Below, piece after piece: positions 1-6,636 of a stretch of 15,055 nt of DNA. This stretch comes from Chloroflexota bacterium. Its GTDB lineage: Bacteria > Chloroflexota > Limnocylindria > Limnocylindrales > CSP1-4. The notes beneath the pieces were generated by a model that did no database searches, was not told where the DNA came from, and saw nothing but the letters and a program-made list of their open reading frames with translations. The DNA lies in assembly GCA_021789355.1 (NCBI GenBank), contig JAJYJR010000067.1, forward strand, positions 1 to 15,055, in the 5' to 3' direction. The position numbers were made by a program, and so were the translations under genes. Numbering within the stretch: position 1 is the first letter of the stretch; each line of letters starts with the position of its first letter.

Positions 1-278
1 GTGCCTCGGGCAAGGCCCGCGTGGTCGGCTTCCGCTGGGCCTGCGACCACAGCCTGCGCAACGCGCTCACCACGTTCGCCGACAACACTCGCCACGCCAG
101 TCCCTGGGCCGCCGACGTCTACGCCCGCGCGAGAGCCAGGGGTGCCGATCACCCGCACGCCGTCCGGATCCTCGCCAAGGCCTGGTCGCGCGTCATCTGG
201 CGCTGCTGGCAGGACCGCACCCCGTATGACCCGGCCCGCCACGGAGCCCTGCAGCGGCTCCTCCAGACCGCCGCCTGA
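1..278 (+). CDS. IS110-family transposase, C-terminal part (cut by window edge)
   Basis: The frame is open from the window edge (first full codon at position 3) to a TGA at 276-278, giving about 91 residues. It begins ASGKARVVGFRWACDHSLR and continues through RHASPWAADVYARARARG and a WRCWQDRTPYDP stretch. This pattern, with a basic segment, a conserved FRWAC, the YxRARARG helix and the final W..R.PYD, is that of the C-terminal Transposase_20 domain of IS110/IS116/IS902 proteins. In that family this domain carries the serine that works with an N-terminal DEDD domain in RNA-guided recombination; the N-terminal part lies outside the window. IS110 elements usually lack clear terminal repeats, and I could not define the right end. 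It must fall near 285-305, because the ridA-type stop lies only 24 bp beyond the transposase stop. Confidence in the family is good; completeness cannot be judged. Confidence 0.85.
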   Translation, partial: ASGKARVVGFRWACDHSLRNALTTFADNTRHASPWAADVYARARARGADHPHAVRILAKAWSRVIWRCWQDRTPYDPARHGALQRLLQTAA

Positions 279-301
279 CGGGAGGGGTTGACACAGGGAT
301 C

Positions 302-682
302 TCATGCCGCCACCCTGCGAGCCACCACATCGATCTCGACTCTGATCCCAGACAGCTGCGAGCCGACCGTTGTACGGGCTGGGTACGGAGCCGCGAAGTG
401 GCTCGCGTATGCGGCGTCGAAGGCGGCGAACTCAGCGACATCGGCGAGGTGCACGTTGACCTTCACCACTTCATCGAGCGAGGATCCGGCCGCCCTCAGG
501 ATTGCGTCGACGTTCCGCATCACGGCGTTCGTCTGGGCCTCGATTCCGGTGGGGATTGTCCTCGTCGCGGGGTCAGCAGGGCCCTGCCCCGCCACGAACA
601 CAAAGGGCTCGACGATCACCGCTTGCGAGTACGCGCCGACTGGGGCCGGGGCGCGATCTGTGCTGGCCACCGTCCTAGGCAT
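302..682 (-). CDS. RidA family protein (enamine/imine deaminase-like)
   Basis: This 126-residue protein has the usual length of RidA/YjgF/YER057c/UK114 proteins. These form trimers and hydrolyse reactive enamine/imine intermediates released by PLP enzymes. Visible marks are the N-terminal PxxxGAYSQAV, the FVAGQGP turn, the VVKVNVHLAD strand, PAR at 101-103 and VEID at 115-118. R103 and E116 match the catalytic Arg105 and Glu120 of E. coli RidA; the position of its Cys107 is threonine here, as in several Rid subfamilies. I chose the ATG at 682 rather than one 9 codons upstream because GGAGG lies 5 nt before it and family homology starts there. It is on the same strand as the IclR gene, 228 bp downstream of it. 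A PLP-dependent lyase is encoded in the neighbouring operon, which suits a RidA role. An IS110 end lies directly behind its stop codon. Confidence 0.9.
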   Translation of the reverse strand: MPRTVASTDRAPAPVGAYSQAVIVEPFVFVAGQGPADPATRTIPTGIEAQTNAVMRNVDAILRAAGSSLDEVVKVNVHLADVAEFAAFDAAYASHFAAPYPARTTVGSQLSGIRVEIDVVARRVAA

Positions 683-750
683 GTCTTCCTCCGTGTCTAA
701 GGGGTACATCTCTCATCCGGCTGGTGGTTGGCTCCAAGGGTGAGCTGGCC

Positions 751-768
751 GTCGGTTCGATCACCGAC
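751..768. promoter_or_regulatory. Perfect inverted repeat upstream of the ridA-type gene
   Basis: GTCGGT at 751-756 and ACCGAC at 763-768 form perfect 6-bp arms around a 6-nt spacer. It lies in the 228-bp gap between the IclR coding end and the ridA-type start, about 70 bp before that start. It could be an operator or a small hairpin. No T-run follows, so a terminator is unlikely. Function is inference. Confidence 0.25.
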
Positions 769-910
769 ACTTCGTACGCGGGGCGCGGCAGTGCAAGACG
801 AAGAGACGATCCGGAGCTGGCGCATCACAGTCTCGCGTTGGGCATCAGGAAGCGGTCAGCCATCGTGCGCCGGGGGCCGCCGACTGAACAACGACGCGTA
901 CCTCGGCGCC

Positions 911-1735
911 TCACCCATTACGGCCTGCCGGTCGCGGGACAGCGCCGTATCCCAAGTGTCGCTCTATGAGGTCGCGGATCTCGTCCGCATGCGCTACCAG
1001 CTCCGAGAGCGGCGTTCGCAGCTTGATCGCGGCCACGCTGATCGCGCCTGTCGGCCGCTCTACGGTCCCGAGGGAGACAGGGAATGCAATACAGTTCACG
1101 CCAGCTTCGTTCTCCTCGTTGTCGAGGGCATAGCCGCGAGACCGCGTTGCCGCGAGGTCGCGGTCGAGCGCTCCGGAGCTCGTCAGGCTGTTCGTCGTGC
1201 TTGCCTGAAGGGGCCCGTACTTCTCCACGAAGCGGACGACTGCTGCTCGATCGACGAGAGAGTAGGCGAGCAAGGCCTTGCCGAGTCCTGTGCGGTAGGC
1301 GGGCGCTCGCGCGCCGACAACCGATGCTGTATGGAGGTAACCGGGGGCGTTGACCATCGCCACGTACACAACCTCGGCCTCGTCCAACTGCGCGTAGTAG
1401 GCAGTCTCCCCAAGACGCTCCACAAGCGACTCGAGGATCCCTTGCACGAGGTTTCGAACGTCGAGCGCTTCGTAGTGCTTGAACGCGAGTCGCAGAAACT
1501 CGAGGGACAGCCGATACCATCCGTTCTCGTCCTGGTAGGCGAGCCCTGCCCTGCAGAGTGTCGCCAGGACGCGATGAGTCGTCGACCTCGGCGCCCCTAG
1601 ATCGTGGCTGAAGTCCTCTAGGCGAACGCCGCGCGGACGCTCCGCCAAGAGCCTGAGGGCTCGCAAGACGCGGTCGGCACCGTTCGCGCTCTTCGGCTCG
1701 CTTGCCCTGGCCACGGACTCGCTCAGGTCTATCAC
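911..1735 (-). CDS. IclR-family transcriptional regulator
   Basis: This 274-residue protein has the normal IclR size and layout. A winged helix-turn-helix spans about residues 20-80 (ADRVLRALRLLAERPRG, then recognition helix APRSTTHRVLATLCRAGL and a YRLSLEFLRL wing end). A GAF-like effector-binding domain follows from about 90 to 260, with the family segment VGARAPAYRTGLGKALLA at 140-157 and RSRGYALDNEENEAGVNCIA nearby. Such proteins bind small carboxylic metabolites and repress or activate adjacent catabolic genes. The GTG start at 1735 has a GAGG-like Shine-Dalgarno about 8 nt upstream, and the protein aligns from there. It is divergent from the ABC transporter operon and upstream of the ridA-type gene on the same strand, so it probably controls both, and itself, from the 1736-2167 region. 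The ligand is unknown. Confidence 0.93.
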   Translation of the reverse strand: MIDLSESVARASEPKSANGADRVLRALRLLAERPRGVRLEDFSHDLGAPRSTTHRVLATLCRAGLAYQDENGWYRLSLEFLRLAFKHYEALDVRNLVQGILESLVERLGETAYYAQLDEAEVVYVAMVNAPGYLHTASVVGARAPAYRTGLGKALLAYSLVDRAAVVRFVEKYGPLQASTTNSLTSSGALDRDLAATRSRGYALDNEENEAGVNCIAFPVSLGTVERPTGAISVAAIKLRTPLSELVAHADEIRDLIERHLGYGAVPRPAGRNG

Positions 1736-1781
1736 TGGTGCCTCGCCTCTTGCTGCAAACGCGGAAACTGTAGCACTCGTG

Positions 1782-1793
1782 GGAAGTCGTTCC
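1782..1793. promoter_or_regulatory. GGAA-N4-TTCC palindrome, candidate IclR operator
   Basis: GGAA (1782-1785) and TTCC (1790-1793) flank GTCG, 47-58 bp upstream of the IclR GTG start and beside its putative -10. Several IclR-family operators have GGAA...TTCC half-sites (E. coli IclR uses a 5-nt spacer), so autoregulation is plausible. The site is short and the spacing differs, so this is tentative. Confidence 0.3.
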
Positions 1794-1840
1794 GATATCT
1801 GGTGCTAGTGCGTCCGCGAGCGGTCGTCTACTGGCCAGTC

Positions 1841-1863
1841 CTACCCCTTGACTGGAGGGGTAG
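1841..1863. promoter_or_regulatory. Inverted repeat overlapping a -35-like TTGACT
   Basis: CTACCCCT (1841-1848) and AGGGGTAG (1856-1863) are perfect 8-bp arms with a 7-nt spacer. The -35-like TTGACT at 1848-1853 sits between and into the arms, so a bound dimer would block it. A good -10 is not visible 16-18 bp on (AATGTG is poor). An ACTGGCCAGT palindrome ends 2 bp upstream. This is a candidate operator/promoter for the transporter operon, which would give a leader of about 290 nt. Confidence 0.35.
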
Positions 1864-2018
1864 CTTTGCGAATGTGGATTTGCATCCCAGTTCTGGCCTT
1901 CGCAGGGGCGGCACGGGCGCGGCCACGGTAGCCGGGCAATCCACGATGTTGCGACGGCGCTGGGCATCGCACGCGCGATGGCATACGCGAACCCGAAGGA
2001 AGCACGGGCATCGGCGGC

Positions 2019-2074
2019 GGGGACGGGAGCGGTGGGGACGGGAGCGGTGGGGACGGGAGCGGTGGGGACGGGAG
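2019..2074 (+). repeat. 15-bp G-rich tandem repeat, possible G-quadruplex
   Basis: The unit GGGGACGGGAGCGGT occurs three times without mismatch (2019-2033, 2034-2048, 2049-2063), followed by an 11-base partial copy to 2074. It contains eight G-tracts of three or more, separated alternately by 2 and 6 bases, matching the usual intramolecular G-quadruplex pattern on the plus strand. It lies about 95 bp before the lipoprotein start, so it could be in that gene's mRNA leader. Copy number could vary between strains. Confidence 0.85.
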
Positions 2075-2167
2075 GTGCTACCAGCGCACGCGCCTGAACG
2101 TGGGATATGAGCCGGTTGCGGTTCGAGCGGCAGTCGAGTGGCGGCAGGATTCGGGTAGGAGGAACTG

Positions 2168-3088
2168 ATGGCTAGCGATGCAGGTCCCGAGCGCGCTGGC
2201 GTGGATCGCCGGTCGTTCTTGGTCAAAGGCGCCGTGGCAGCAGGCGGTGCTGCCCTGTTGCTCGCTGGCTGCGGCAGCAGCACTCCCAGCGCGGGCGCGA
2301 GCACAGCAAGCGGCAAGCTCCAGGAGGTCATCAACCGCAAGAAGCTGTTGGTGGGAACCGGCACCGGCAACCCGCCGTGGCACTTTCAGGACGCGTCCGG
2401 CAAGCTCGTCGGGTTCGACATCGAGATGGGGCGCATCGTCGCCACCGGTTTGTTCAACGACTCGAACGCCGTCGAGTTCGTGCAGGAGTCACCGGACGCG
2501 CGCATCCCGAACCTGCTCACGAACAAGGTGGACGTCATCTTTCAGTTCATGACCGTCAATGACCCCCGTGCCCAGCAGGTCGAGTTCACGATCCCCTACT
2601 ACCGCGAGGGCGTGGCCCTGCTGCTCCCAGCAAGCAGCAAGTACGCCGATTTCAATGCCCTGAAGGCGGCGGGCAGCGCGGTGACGATCTCGGTCTTACA
2701 GAACGCGTATGCGGCGGCTATGGTCGCGCTTGCGCTGCCCCAGGCGAAGGTGCTGCAGCTCGATACCCAGGCGAACGCCATGCAGGCAGCCGACTCGGGA
2801 CGCGTGGACGCCGCCGTGGCCGATCAGTCTACCGTGCGCTGGCTCTTGATCCAGCAGCCGGGCAAGTACAAAGACACCGGTTACGGCTGGTATCCAGAGA
2901 CATATGCGGCCGCGGTCAAGCCTGGCGACCAAGTCTGGCTGAACTTCGTCAACACGGCGCTGCATGAGGCCATGACCGGCGTCGATTTCCAGGCGTACAA
3001 GACCGCCTTCAAGACCTACTTCGGACAGGATCTGCCGACCCCGACGATCGGGTTCCCGATGGAGTACGCGCCGCGGGCCACCGCCTGA
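2168..3088 (+). CDS. Family 3 substrate-binding lipoprotein of a polar amino acid ABC transporter
   Basis: This 306-residue protein would capture the substrate outside the membrane. Its N-terminus has a Tat-like RRSFLVK (14-20), a hydrophobic alanine/leucine stretch and a lipobox LLAGC with Cys35, so it should be exported folded and lipid-anchored. The mature part is SBP_bac_3 (PF00497): PPWHF at 69-73, the family signature GFDIEMG at 82-88, and NDPRAQQVEFTIPYY. R134 and D219 (VDAAVADQ) correspond by position to the residues of HisJ/LAO proteins that hold the alpha-carboxylate and alpha-amino groups, so the ligand is probably an alpha-amino acid or derivative. The ATG has AGGAGG 4 nt upstream. 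It is the first gene of the operon and is separated from the permeases by a strong hairpin. Confidence 0.93.
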   Translation: MASDAGPERAGVDRRSFLVKGAVAAGGAALLLAGCGSSTPSAGASTASGKLQEVINRKKLLVGTGTGNPPWHFQDASGKLVGFDIEMGRIVATGLFNDSNAVEFVQESPDARIPNLLTNKVDVIFQFMTVNDPRAQQVEFTIPYYREGVALLLPASSKYADFNALKAAGSAVTISVLQNAYAAAMVALALPQAKVLQLDTQANAMQAADSGRVDAAVADQSTVRWLLIQQPGKYKDTGYGWYPETYAAAVKPGDQVWLNFVNTALHEAMTGVDFQAYKTAFKTYFGQDLPTPTIGFPMEYAPRATA

Positions 3089-3094
3089 TCTCAA

Positions 3095-3145
3095 GCTGCG
3101 TCACCATGGCGCTTCGGACTTCTCGGAGCGCCATGGTGACGCAGC
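3095..3145 (+). promoter_or_regulatory. Strong intercistronic hairpin after the binding-protein gene
   Basis: Bases 3095-3113 and 3127-3145 are exact reverse complements: a 19-bp perfect stem around a 13-nt loop, starting 6 nt after the lipoprotein stop codon. No T-run follows on the plus strand, so it is not a classic intrinsic terminator. In binding-protein transporter operons such structures commonly protect the upstream mRNA from 3' decay or partly stop transcription, giving much more binding protein than permease. That role here is inferred from structure and position. Confidence 0.85.
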
Positions 3146-3165
3146 GGACAGGGAGCGGAGCGACG

Positions 3166-3207
3166 ATGACGGCGCGAGCGAGCGACACGGCCGAGCCGGC
3201 CTGCTGA
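3166..3207 (+). CDS. Possible 13-residue leader peptide before the permease gene
   Basis: An ATG at 3166 has GGAG 5 nt upstream and opens a frame encoding MTARASDTAEPAC, ending with TGA at 3205-3207. The permease ATG follows 4 nt later and has no good Shine-Dalgarno of its own. Terminating ribosomes could therefore reinitiate on the permease gene. An in-frame ATG at 3133 lies inside the hairpin stem and would make it 24 residues. It could equally be chance. Confidence 0.3.
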   Translation: MTARASDTAEPAC

Positions 3208-3211
3208 CGCG

Positions 3212-3877
3212 ATGGCTTACAACTTCAACTGGCCCCTCGCCTTCAGCTACCTGCCCATGTTCTTCGACGGGCTACTGCTGGGGCTGGGGATCGCCGCACT
3301 CTCGCTCGTCGTGGGGAGCGCGATCGGGCTGGCCGCCGCAGCACTCAGCCTCGGGCGCTCCCGTGTCGCGGGCTGGCTCGTCCGTGCCTACGTCGAGGTC
3401 GTGCGCAACGTTCCGATCCTGCTCTGGGCGTACATCGTGTACTACGCGCTGCCCCAGGTCGGGGTACGCATGCTCAACAACATCTCATCGTTCGTCCTCG
3501 CGCTGGCGGTCTATGCTGGTGCGTACCTTACGGAGATCTTCAGGAGCGGTCTGGCATCGATTCCGACCCGGTTCAGTGACGCCGGTCGGGCGATGGGACT
3601 GACAAGCTGGCAGCGCATCCGGCTGATCACATTGCCCCTGATGTTCCGGATCGTCCTGCCCTCCCTCACCAACAGCTTCATATCGCTGTTCAAGGACACG
3701 TCCGTGGCAGCCGCGATCGCCGTTCCGGAGATTACGTACGCCGCCACCTATGTGAACGTCAACACGTTCCGCATCCTTGAGTCGTGGTCGATCGCCAGCG
3801 TCATCTACCTGGTGGTGGGCTATGGGCTCGCCTTCGGCTTCCGAGCGTTGGAGCGACGTTATCGGATGGTGGCCTAA
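3212..3877 (+). CDS. Amino acid ABC transporter permease (HisM/GlnP type), first subunit
   Basis: This 221-residue inner-membrane protein has about five hydrophobic segments, as expected for a BPD_transp_1 subunit of a polar amino acid importer. YVEVVRNVPILLWAYIVYY (60-78) is the RxxPxLLxxxxxYY region near the second membrane helix. The EAA cytoplasmic loop that docks on the ATPase is at about 108-142 (EIFRSGLASIP, DAGRAMGLTSWQR, ITLP). The end LERRY is typical of the family. The start lacks a clear Shine-Dalgarno, but the family alignment begins at this ATG, and a short upstream frame ending 4 nt before it may supply ribosomes. The second permease starts 3 nt after its stop, so the two are likely coupled and form a heterodimer. 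Confidence 0.93.
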   Translation: MAYNFNWPLAFSYLPMFFDGLLLGLGIAALSLVVGSAIGLAAAALSLGRSRVAGWLVRAYVEVVRNVPILLWAYIVYYALPQVGVRMLNNISSFVLALAVYAGAYLTEIFRSGLASIPTRFSDAGRAMGLTSWQRIRLITLPLMFRIVLPSLTNSFISLFKDTSVAAAIAVPEITYAATYVNVNTFRILESWSIASVIYLVVGYGLAFGFRALERRYRMVA

Positions 3878-3880
3878 CCG

Positions 3881-4528
3881 ATGGACGTGGTGCTCAACTG
3901 GCTGCCGACCCTGGGCGGTGGGTTCGCGCTCTCTGCGAGCATCACTGTGTCGGTCGCGGTCCTCTCGACGCTCATCGGGATCGGAGGAGGCCTGCTCCTC
4001 CTATACGGGCCGCTACCGCTCCGGCTGCTTGTGCGCGCGTACGTCGACTTCACCCGCGGGATCCCCGTCCTCGTGCTGATCTTTGCGGTGTACTACGTGC
4101 CGAGCGGGCTCAACGTCGCGCTCGACGCGCAGACTGCGGCGGTGATCGCGCTCAGCGTGTTCGCCGGAGCCCAGGTGTCCGAGATCGTCCGCGGCGGGAT
4201 CGGCTCGCTGTCGGCGGGGCAGCTGGAGGCAGGCAAGGCGATGGGGCTCACGAGCCTGCAGCGATTCCGGCTCCTGGTGCTGCCTCTCGCCCTACCGCGG
4301 ATGATGCCGCCTTGGACGAATACCGCCGTCGAGATCATGAAAGGGAGCGCCCTCGCGTCGCTCATCGGCGTCACCGAGTTCCTGTACGAGATCCAAGCCG
4401 CGGCGGGGTCAACGTTCGACCCAATCCCCTTCTACCTGTTGGCCGCCGCCGTCTACTTCGTGTGCGCGTTCGGGCTCTCGCAGCTAAGCCACCTCATCGA
4501 GCGCCGCTTCCACTACCTCGAAGCATAG
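3881..4528 (+). CDS. Amino acid ABC transporter permease (HisQ/GlnP type), second subunit
   Basis: This 215-residue membrane protein pairs with the preceding permease. It has about five hydrophobic segments, a YVDFTRGIPVLVLIFAVYY region (54-72), and an EAA loop EIVRGGIGSL...EAGKAMGLTSLQRFR at about 101-130 followed by VLPLALP. The glycine of AMGLTS, which contacts the ATPase in this family, is present. It starts 3 nt after the first permease stop without a strong Shine-Dalgarno, suggesting translational coupling. The ATPase gene follows after a 10-nt gap. Two different permeases plus one ATPase is the standard HisQMP-like arrangement. The substrate cannot be read from the permease sequence. 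Confidence 0.93.
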   Translation: MDVVLNWLPTLGGGFALSASITVSVAVLSTLIGIGGGLLLLYGPLPLRLLVRAYVDFTRGIPVLVLIFAVYYVPSGLNVALDAQTAAVIALSVFAGAQVSEIVRGGIGSLSAGQLEAGKAMGLTSLQRFRLLVLPLALPRMMPPWTNTAVEIMKGSALASLIGVTEFLYEIQAAAGSTFDPIPFYLLAAAVYFVCAFGLSQLSHLIERRFHYLEA

Positions 4529-4538
4529 GAAGGTCGAC

Positions 4539-5312
4539 GTGATCGAAGTCGAAGGGGTCCACAAGAGCTTCGGAGACCGAGAGGTCCTTCGCGGCATCGA
4601 TGTTCACGTCGAGCGAAACCAGGCGTTCGTCATCCTCGGGCCGTCGGGATCCGGCAAGTCGACCCTGCTGCGGTGCGTCGCTGCGCTCGAGCCGTACCAA
4701 GCCGGCGCGATCACCGTCGATGGGGAATTGATCGGATACCGCGCGAGGGACGGACAGCGCCGTCGCCTGCCAGAGAGCGCACTCGCACGGCAGCGCTCCC
4801 AGATCGGCATGGTCTTCCAGAGCTTCAATCTCTTCCCACACATGACGGCGCTACAGAACGTCATGCTCGGGCTCGTCCACGTCCGTCGGCGGCCGAAGGA
4901 CGAGGCCCGCTCGACGGCGCTCGAGTGGCTCGGGCGCGTCGGGCTCGGAGATCGCGGCGACGCCTACCCTGCGCAGCTCTCCGGCGGCCAACAACAGCGC
5001 GTCGCCATCGCGCGCGCCTGCGCTACGCAGCCCAAGGTGCTGCTGCTCGATGAGGTCACGTCCGCGCTCGATCCGGAGCTTGTGGGCGAGGTGCTCCGCG
5101 TGATCAAAGACCTGAGCACGGAGGGCGTGACCATGCTGATCGTGACGCACGAGGTGCTCTTCGCGCGCGATGTCGCGCACATGGTCATGTTCATGGACGA
5201 CGGTGTGATCCTTGAGCGTGGCGAACCGCACGAGGTTCTGAGCAACCCGCAGACGGAGCGCTTCAAGACGTTCCTCCAGCGGTACTCGGACGTCAGCATG
5301 CGGACGAGCTGA
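4539..5312 (+). CDS. Polar amino acid ABC transporter ATP-binding protein (GlnQ/HisP type)
   Basis: This 257-residue cytoplasmic ATPase energises the transporter. Motifs are in order: Walker A GPSGSGKST (34-42), Q-loop Gln94 in MVFQSFNLFPHMT, signature LSGGQQQR (147-154), Walker B KVLLLDE with D171/E172, D-loop SALD (175-178) and switch histidine H204 in IVTHE. The residue after the catalytic glutamate is valine (DEVTSALD) where most relatives have proline; other amino-acid ATPases also vary here and activity should remain. An arginine-rich insertion RARDGQRRRLP at about 68-78 is typical of HisP/OccP relatives. The GTG start has AGGAAGG 5 nt upstream, just after the permease stop. The downstream PLP enzyme gene starts 10 nt after its stop, so transport and catabolism genes are probably co-transcribed. 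Confidence 0.95.
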   Translation: MIEVEGVHKSFGDREVLRGIDVHVERNQAFVILGPSGSGKSTLLRCVAALEPYQAGAITVDGELIGYRARDGQRRRLPESALARQRSQIGMVFQSFNLFPHMTALQNVMLGLVHVRRRPKDEARSTALEWLGRVGLGDRGDAYPAQLSGGQQQRVAIARACATQPKVLLLDEVTSALDPELVGEVLRVIKDLSTEGVTMLIVTHEVLFARDVAHMVMFMDDGVILERGEPHEVLSNPQTERFKTFLQRYSDVSMRTS

Positions 5313-5322
5313 GGGAGACACG

Positions 5323-6456
5323 GTGAACGAACGTGGGGAAATCTATAGGCGCCTCGGGGTGGAGCCGATCATCAACGCGACCACAACACTTACCATCCTC
5401 GGCGGTTCTCTTATGCGCCCGCAGGTCCTTGAGGCCATGCGGCAGGCGTCGGAGTGCTTCGTCGATCTCAGTGAGCTCGAAGCGTGCGTCGGCCGGCGGA
5501 TCGCGAGCCTAACGCACAACGAGGCCGCCTTCGTCTGCGGTGGCGCCGCTGCCGGCCTCTTCCTGACGGCCGCCGCGTCGATGACCGCTGGCGTCAACGA
5601 CGGCGTCTTGCGTCTCGCGGACCTCTCTGCGCTACCCAATGAGTTCATCGTCCACCGTGGCCACCGCGTGCCGTACCTCTCGGCGGTCGAGCTGGCCGGC
5701 GGCCGCCTCGTCGAGATCGGGACCTCTGGACAGGCGACGGTCGAGGAGTTGGAGGCGATCATCAATCCGCGCACGGCCGCACTCCTGTACGTCGCGGGGG
5801 CACACCTCGCTGTCGGCGCGCTGCCGGTGGAGACGTTCATCGCGGTCGCCCACGCGCGCGGACTGCCCGCGATCGTCGACGCCGCCGCCCAGATCCCCCC
5901 TCTCTCAAGCCTGTGGGACTTCACCCACGCGGGTGCCGACTTCGCCATCTTCAGCGGCGGCAAGGGACTCCGCGGACCGGCGAGCACTGGACTGATCGTG
6001 GGGCGGCCTGTTGGCATCGAGCGTTGCGCTGCGAACGCCGCGCCGCTGCAGCGCCTCGGGCGCCCGATGAAGGTGGGCAAGGAGGACCTTGTCGGCGTCA
6101 TGACGGCCCTCGAACTAGCGCTGCAAACCGACGAGACCGCAACGATCCGGGGCTACGAGGCGATGGTCGAGCGAATCGTCGCATGGGGACGCGGTCGCTC
6201 CGACGTCCGCGTCGGACGAGAGATCCCGAGCGAGGCTGGTCAACCCCTGCCGCGGGCGCGTGTGACGTTCACCGGGGACCTCCCGCACCAGCGGGACGCG
6301 ATCATCCAGGACCTGCGGGACGGTCGACCGCGTGTGGGGGTGTGGCCAGCAGGCGAGGACGGGATCTACGTGAACCCGGAGATGATGCTCGACGGTGAGG
6401 ACGCGCTCGTGTGCGAGCGCCTTGCGGAGGTACTGGCCGCGAGGTCGGCGCCATGA
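5323..6456 (+). CDS. SelA/DgaE-like PLP-dependent enzyme (probable ammonia-lyase)
   Basis: This 377-residue protein is of the SelA-like fold-type I PLP family (PF03841 group), which includes D-glucosaminate-6-phosphate ammonia-lyase DgaE. The family opening IYRRLGVEPIINATTTLT (7-24) is followed by GGSLMRP, then the CGGAAAGL cofactor-phosphate region (72-79). VDAAAQIPP places D186 against the PLP nitrogen, and FSGGKGLRGPASTG contains the Schiff-base lysine K214. Relatives in bacterial operons are not selenocysteine synthases but act on amino acids by beta-elimination to 2-oxo acids. The 10-nt gap after the ATPase, with GGGAGA before the GTG start, indicates the same operon. A lyase fits the downstream aldolase-like gene and the nearby ridA type. 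An aminotransferase, racemase or other PLP activity cannot be excluded. Confidence 0.88.
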   Translation: MNERGEIYRRLGVEPIINATTTLTILGGSLMRPQVLEAMRQASECFVDLSELEACVGRRIASLTHNEAAFVCGGAAAGLFLTAAASMTAGVNDGVLRLADLSALPNEFIVHRGHRVPYLSAVELAGGRLVEIGTSGQATVEELEAIINPRTAALLYVAGAHLAVGALPVETFIAVAHARGLPAIVDAAAQIPPLSSLWDFTHAGADFAIFSGGKGLRGPASTGLIVGRPVGIERCAANAAPLQRLGRPMKVGKEDLVGVMTALELALQTDETATIRGYEAMVERIVAWGRGRSDVRVGREIPSEAGQPLPRARVTFTGDLPHQRDAIIQDLRDGRPRVGVWPAGEDGIYVNPEMMLDGEDALVCERLAEVLAARSAP

Positions 6457-6636
6457 ACCGGCGGCGTGAACCGTGACCGGCCGGCGAGCGGCTCACCGCC
6501 CTAACCAAGAGAGTGGCGCCGCTGCGCGCGGCGAGGCACGCGACGCGCACCCACGGGAGCGCGTCGTCCGGGGGCGACGGGATGCTGTATGAAGCGGCGG
6601 CGCGTCTCGAGTTCAAGACCCCTGGGGACCGGCGCA

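Larger units (their letters stand above)
1736..2167. other. Divergent control region between the IclR gene and the transporter operon
   Basis: I see no convincing gene in these 432 bp; the open frames crossing it are low-complexity shadows. It holds a weak -10-like TACAGT for the IclR gene (minus strand, 1772-1767), a GGAA-N4-TTCC palindrome, a perfect ACTGGCCAGT palindrome at 1830-1839, an inverted repeat overlapping TTGACT, a short CATCGC/GCGATG hairpin at 1965-1980, and a G-rich tandem repeat. The transporter lipoprotein has a strong AGGAGG site at 2158-2163. Confidence 0.6.

Noticed and set aside
728..1967. Long open frames on both strands across the IclR gene
   Set aside because: They are arginine-rich and low in pattern, and the IclR frame explains the region with full domain matches and a ribosome binding site.
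2019..2074. CRISPR-like array
   Set aside because: The units are contiguous 15-mers without spacers, so this is a simple tandem repeat.
1802..2370. Open frames spanning the divergent control region
   Set aside because: They translate the 15-bp repeat as repeated GRERW or PHRSR units and resemble no protein; GC-rich chance frames.
6457..6636. Possible small gene or terminator between the PLP enzyme and the lyase
   Set aside because: I found only short GC-rich inverted segments and an upstream ATG (6589) giving an unconserved arginine/serine-rich extension; nothing supports a separate gene or a true terminator.
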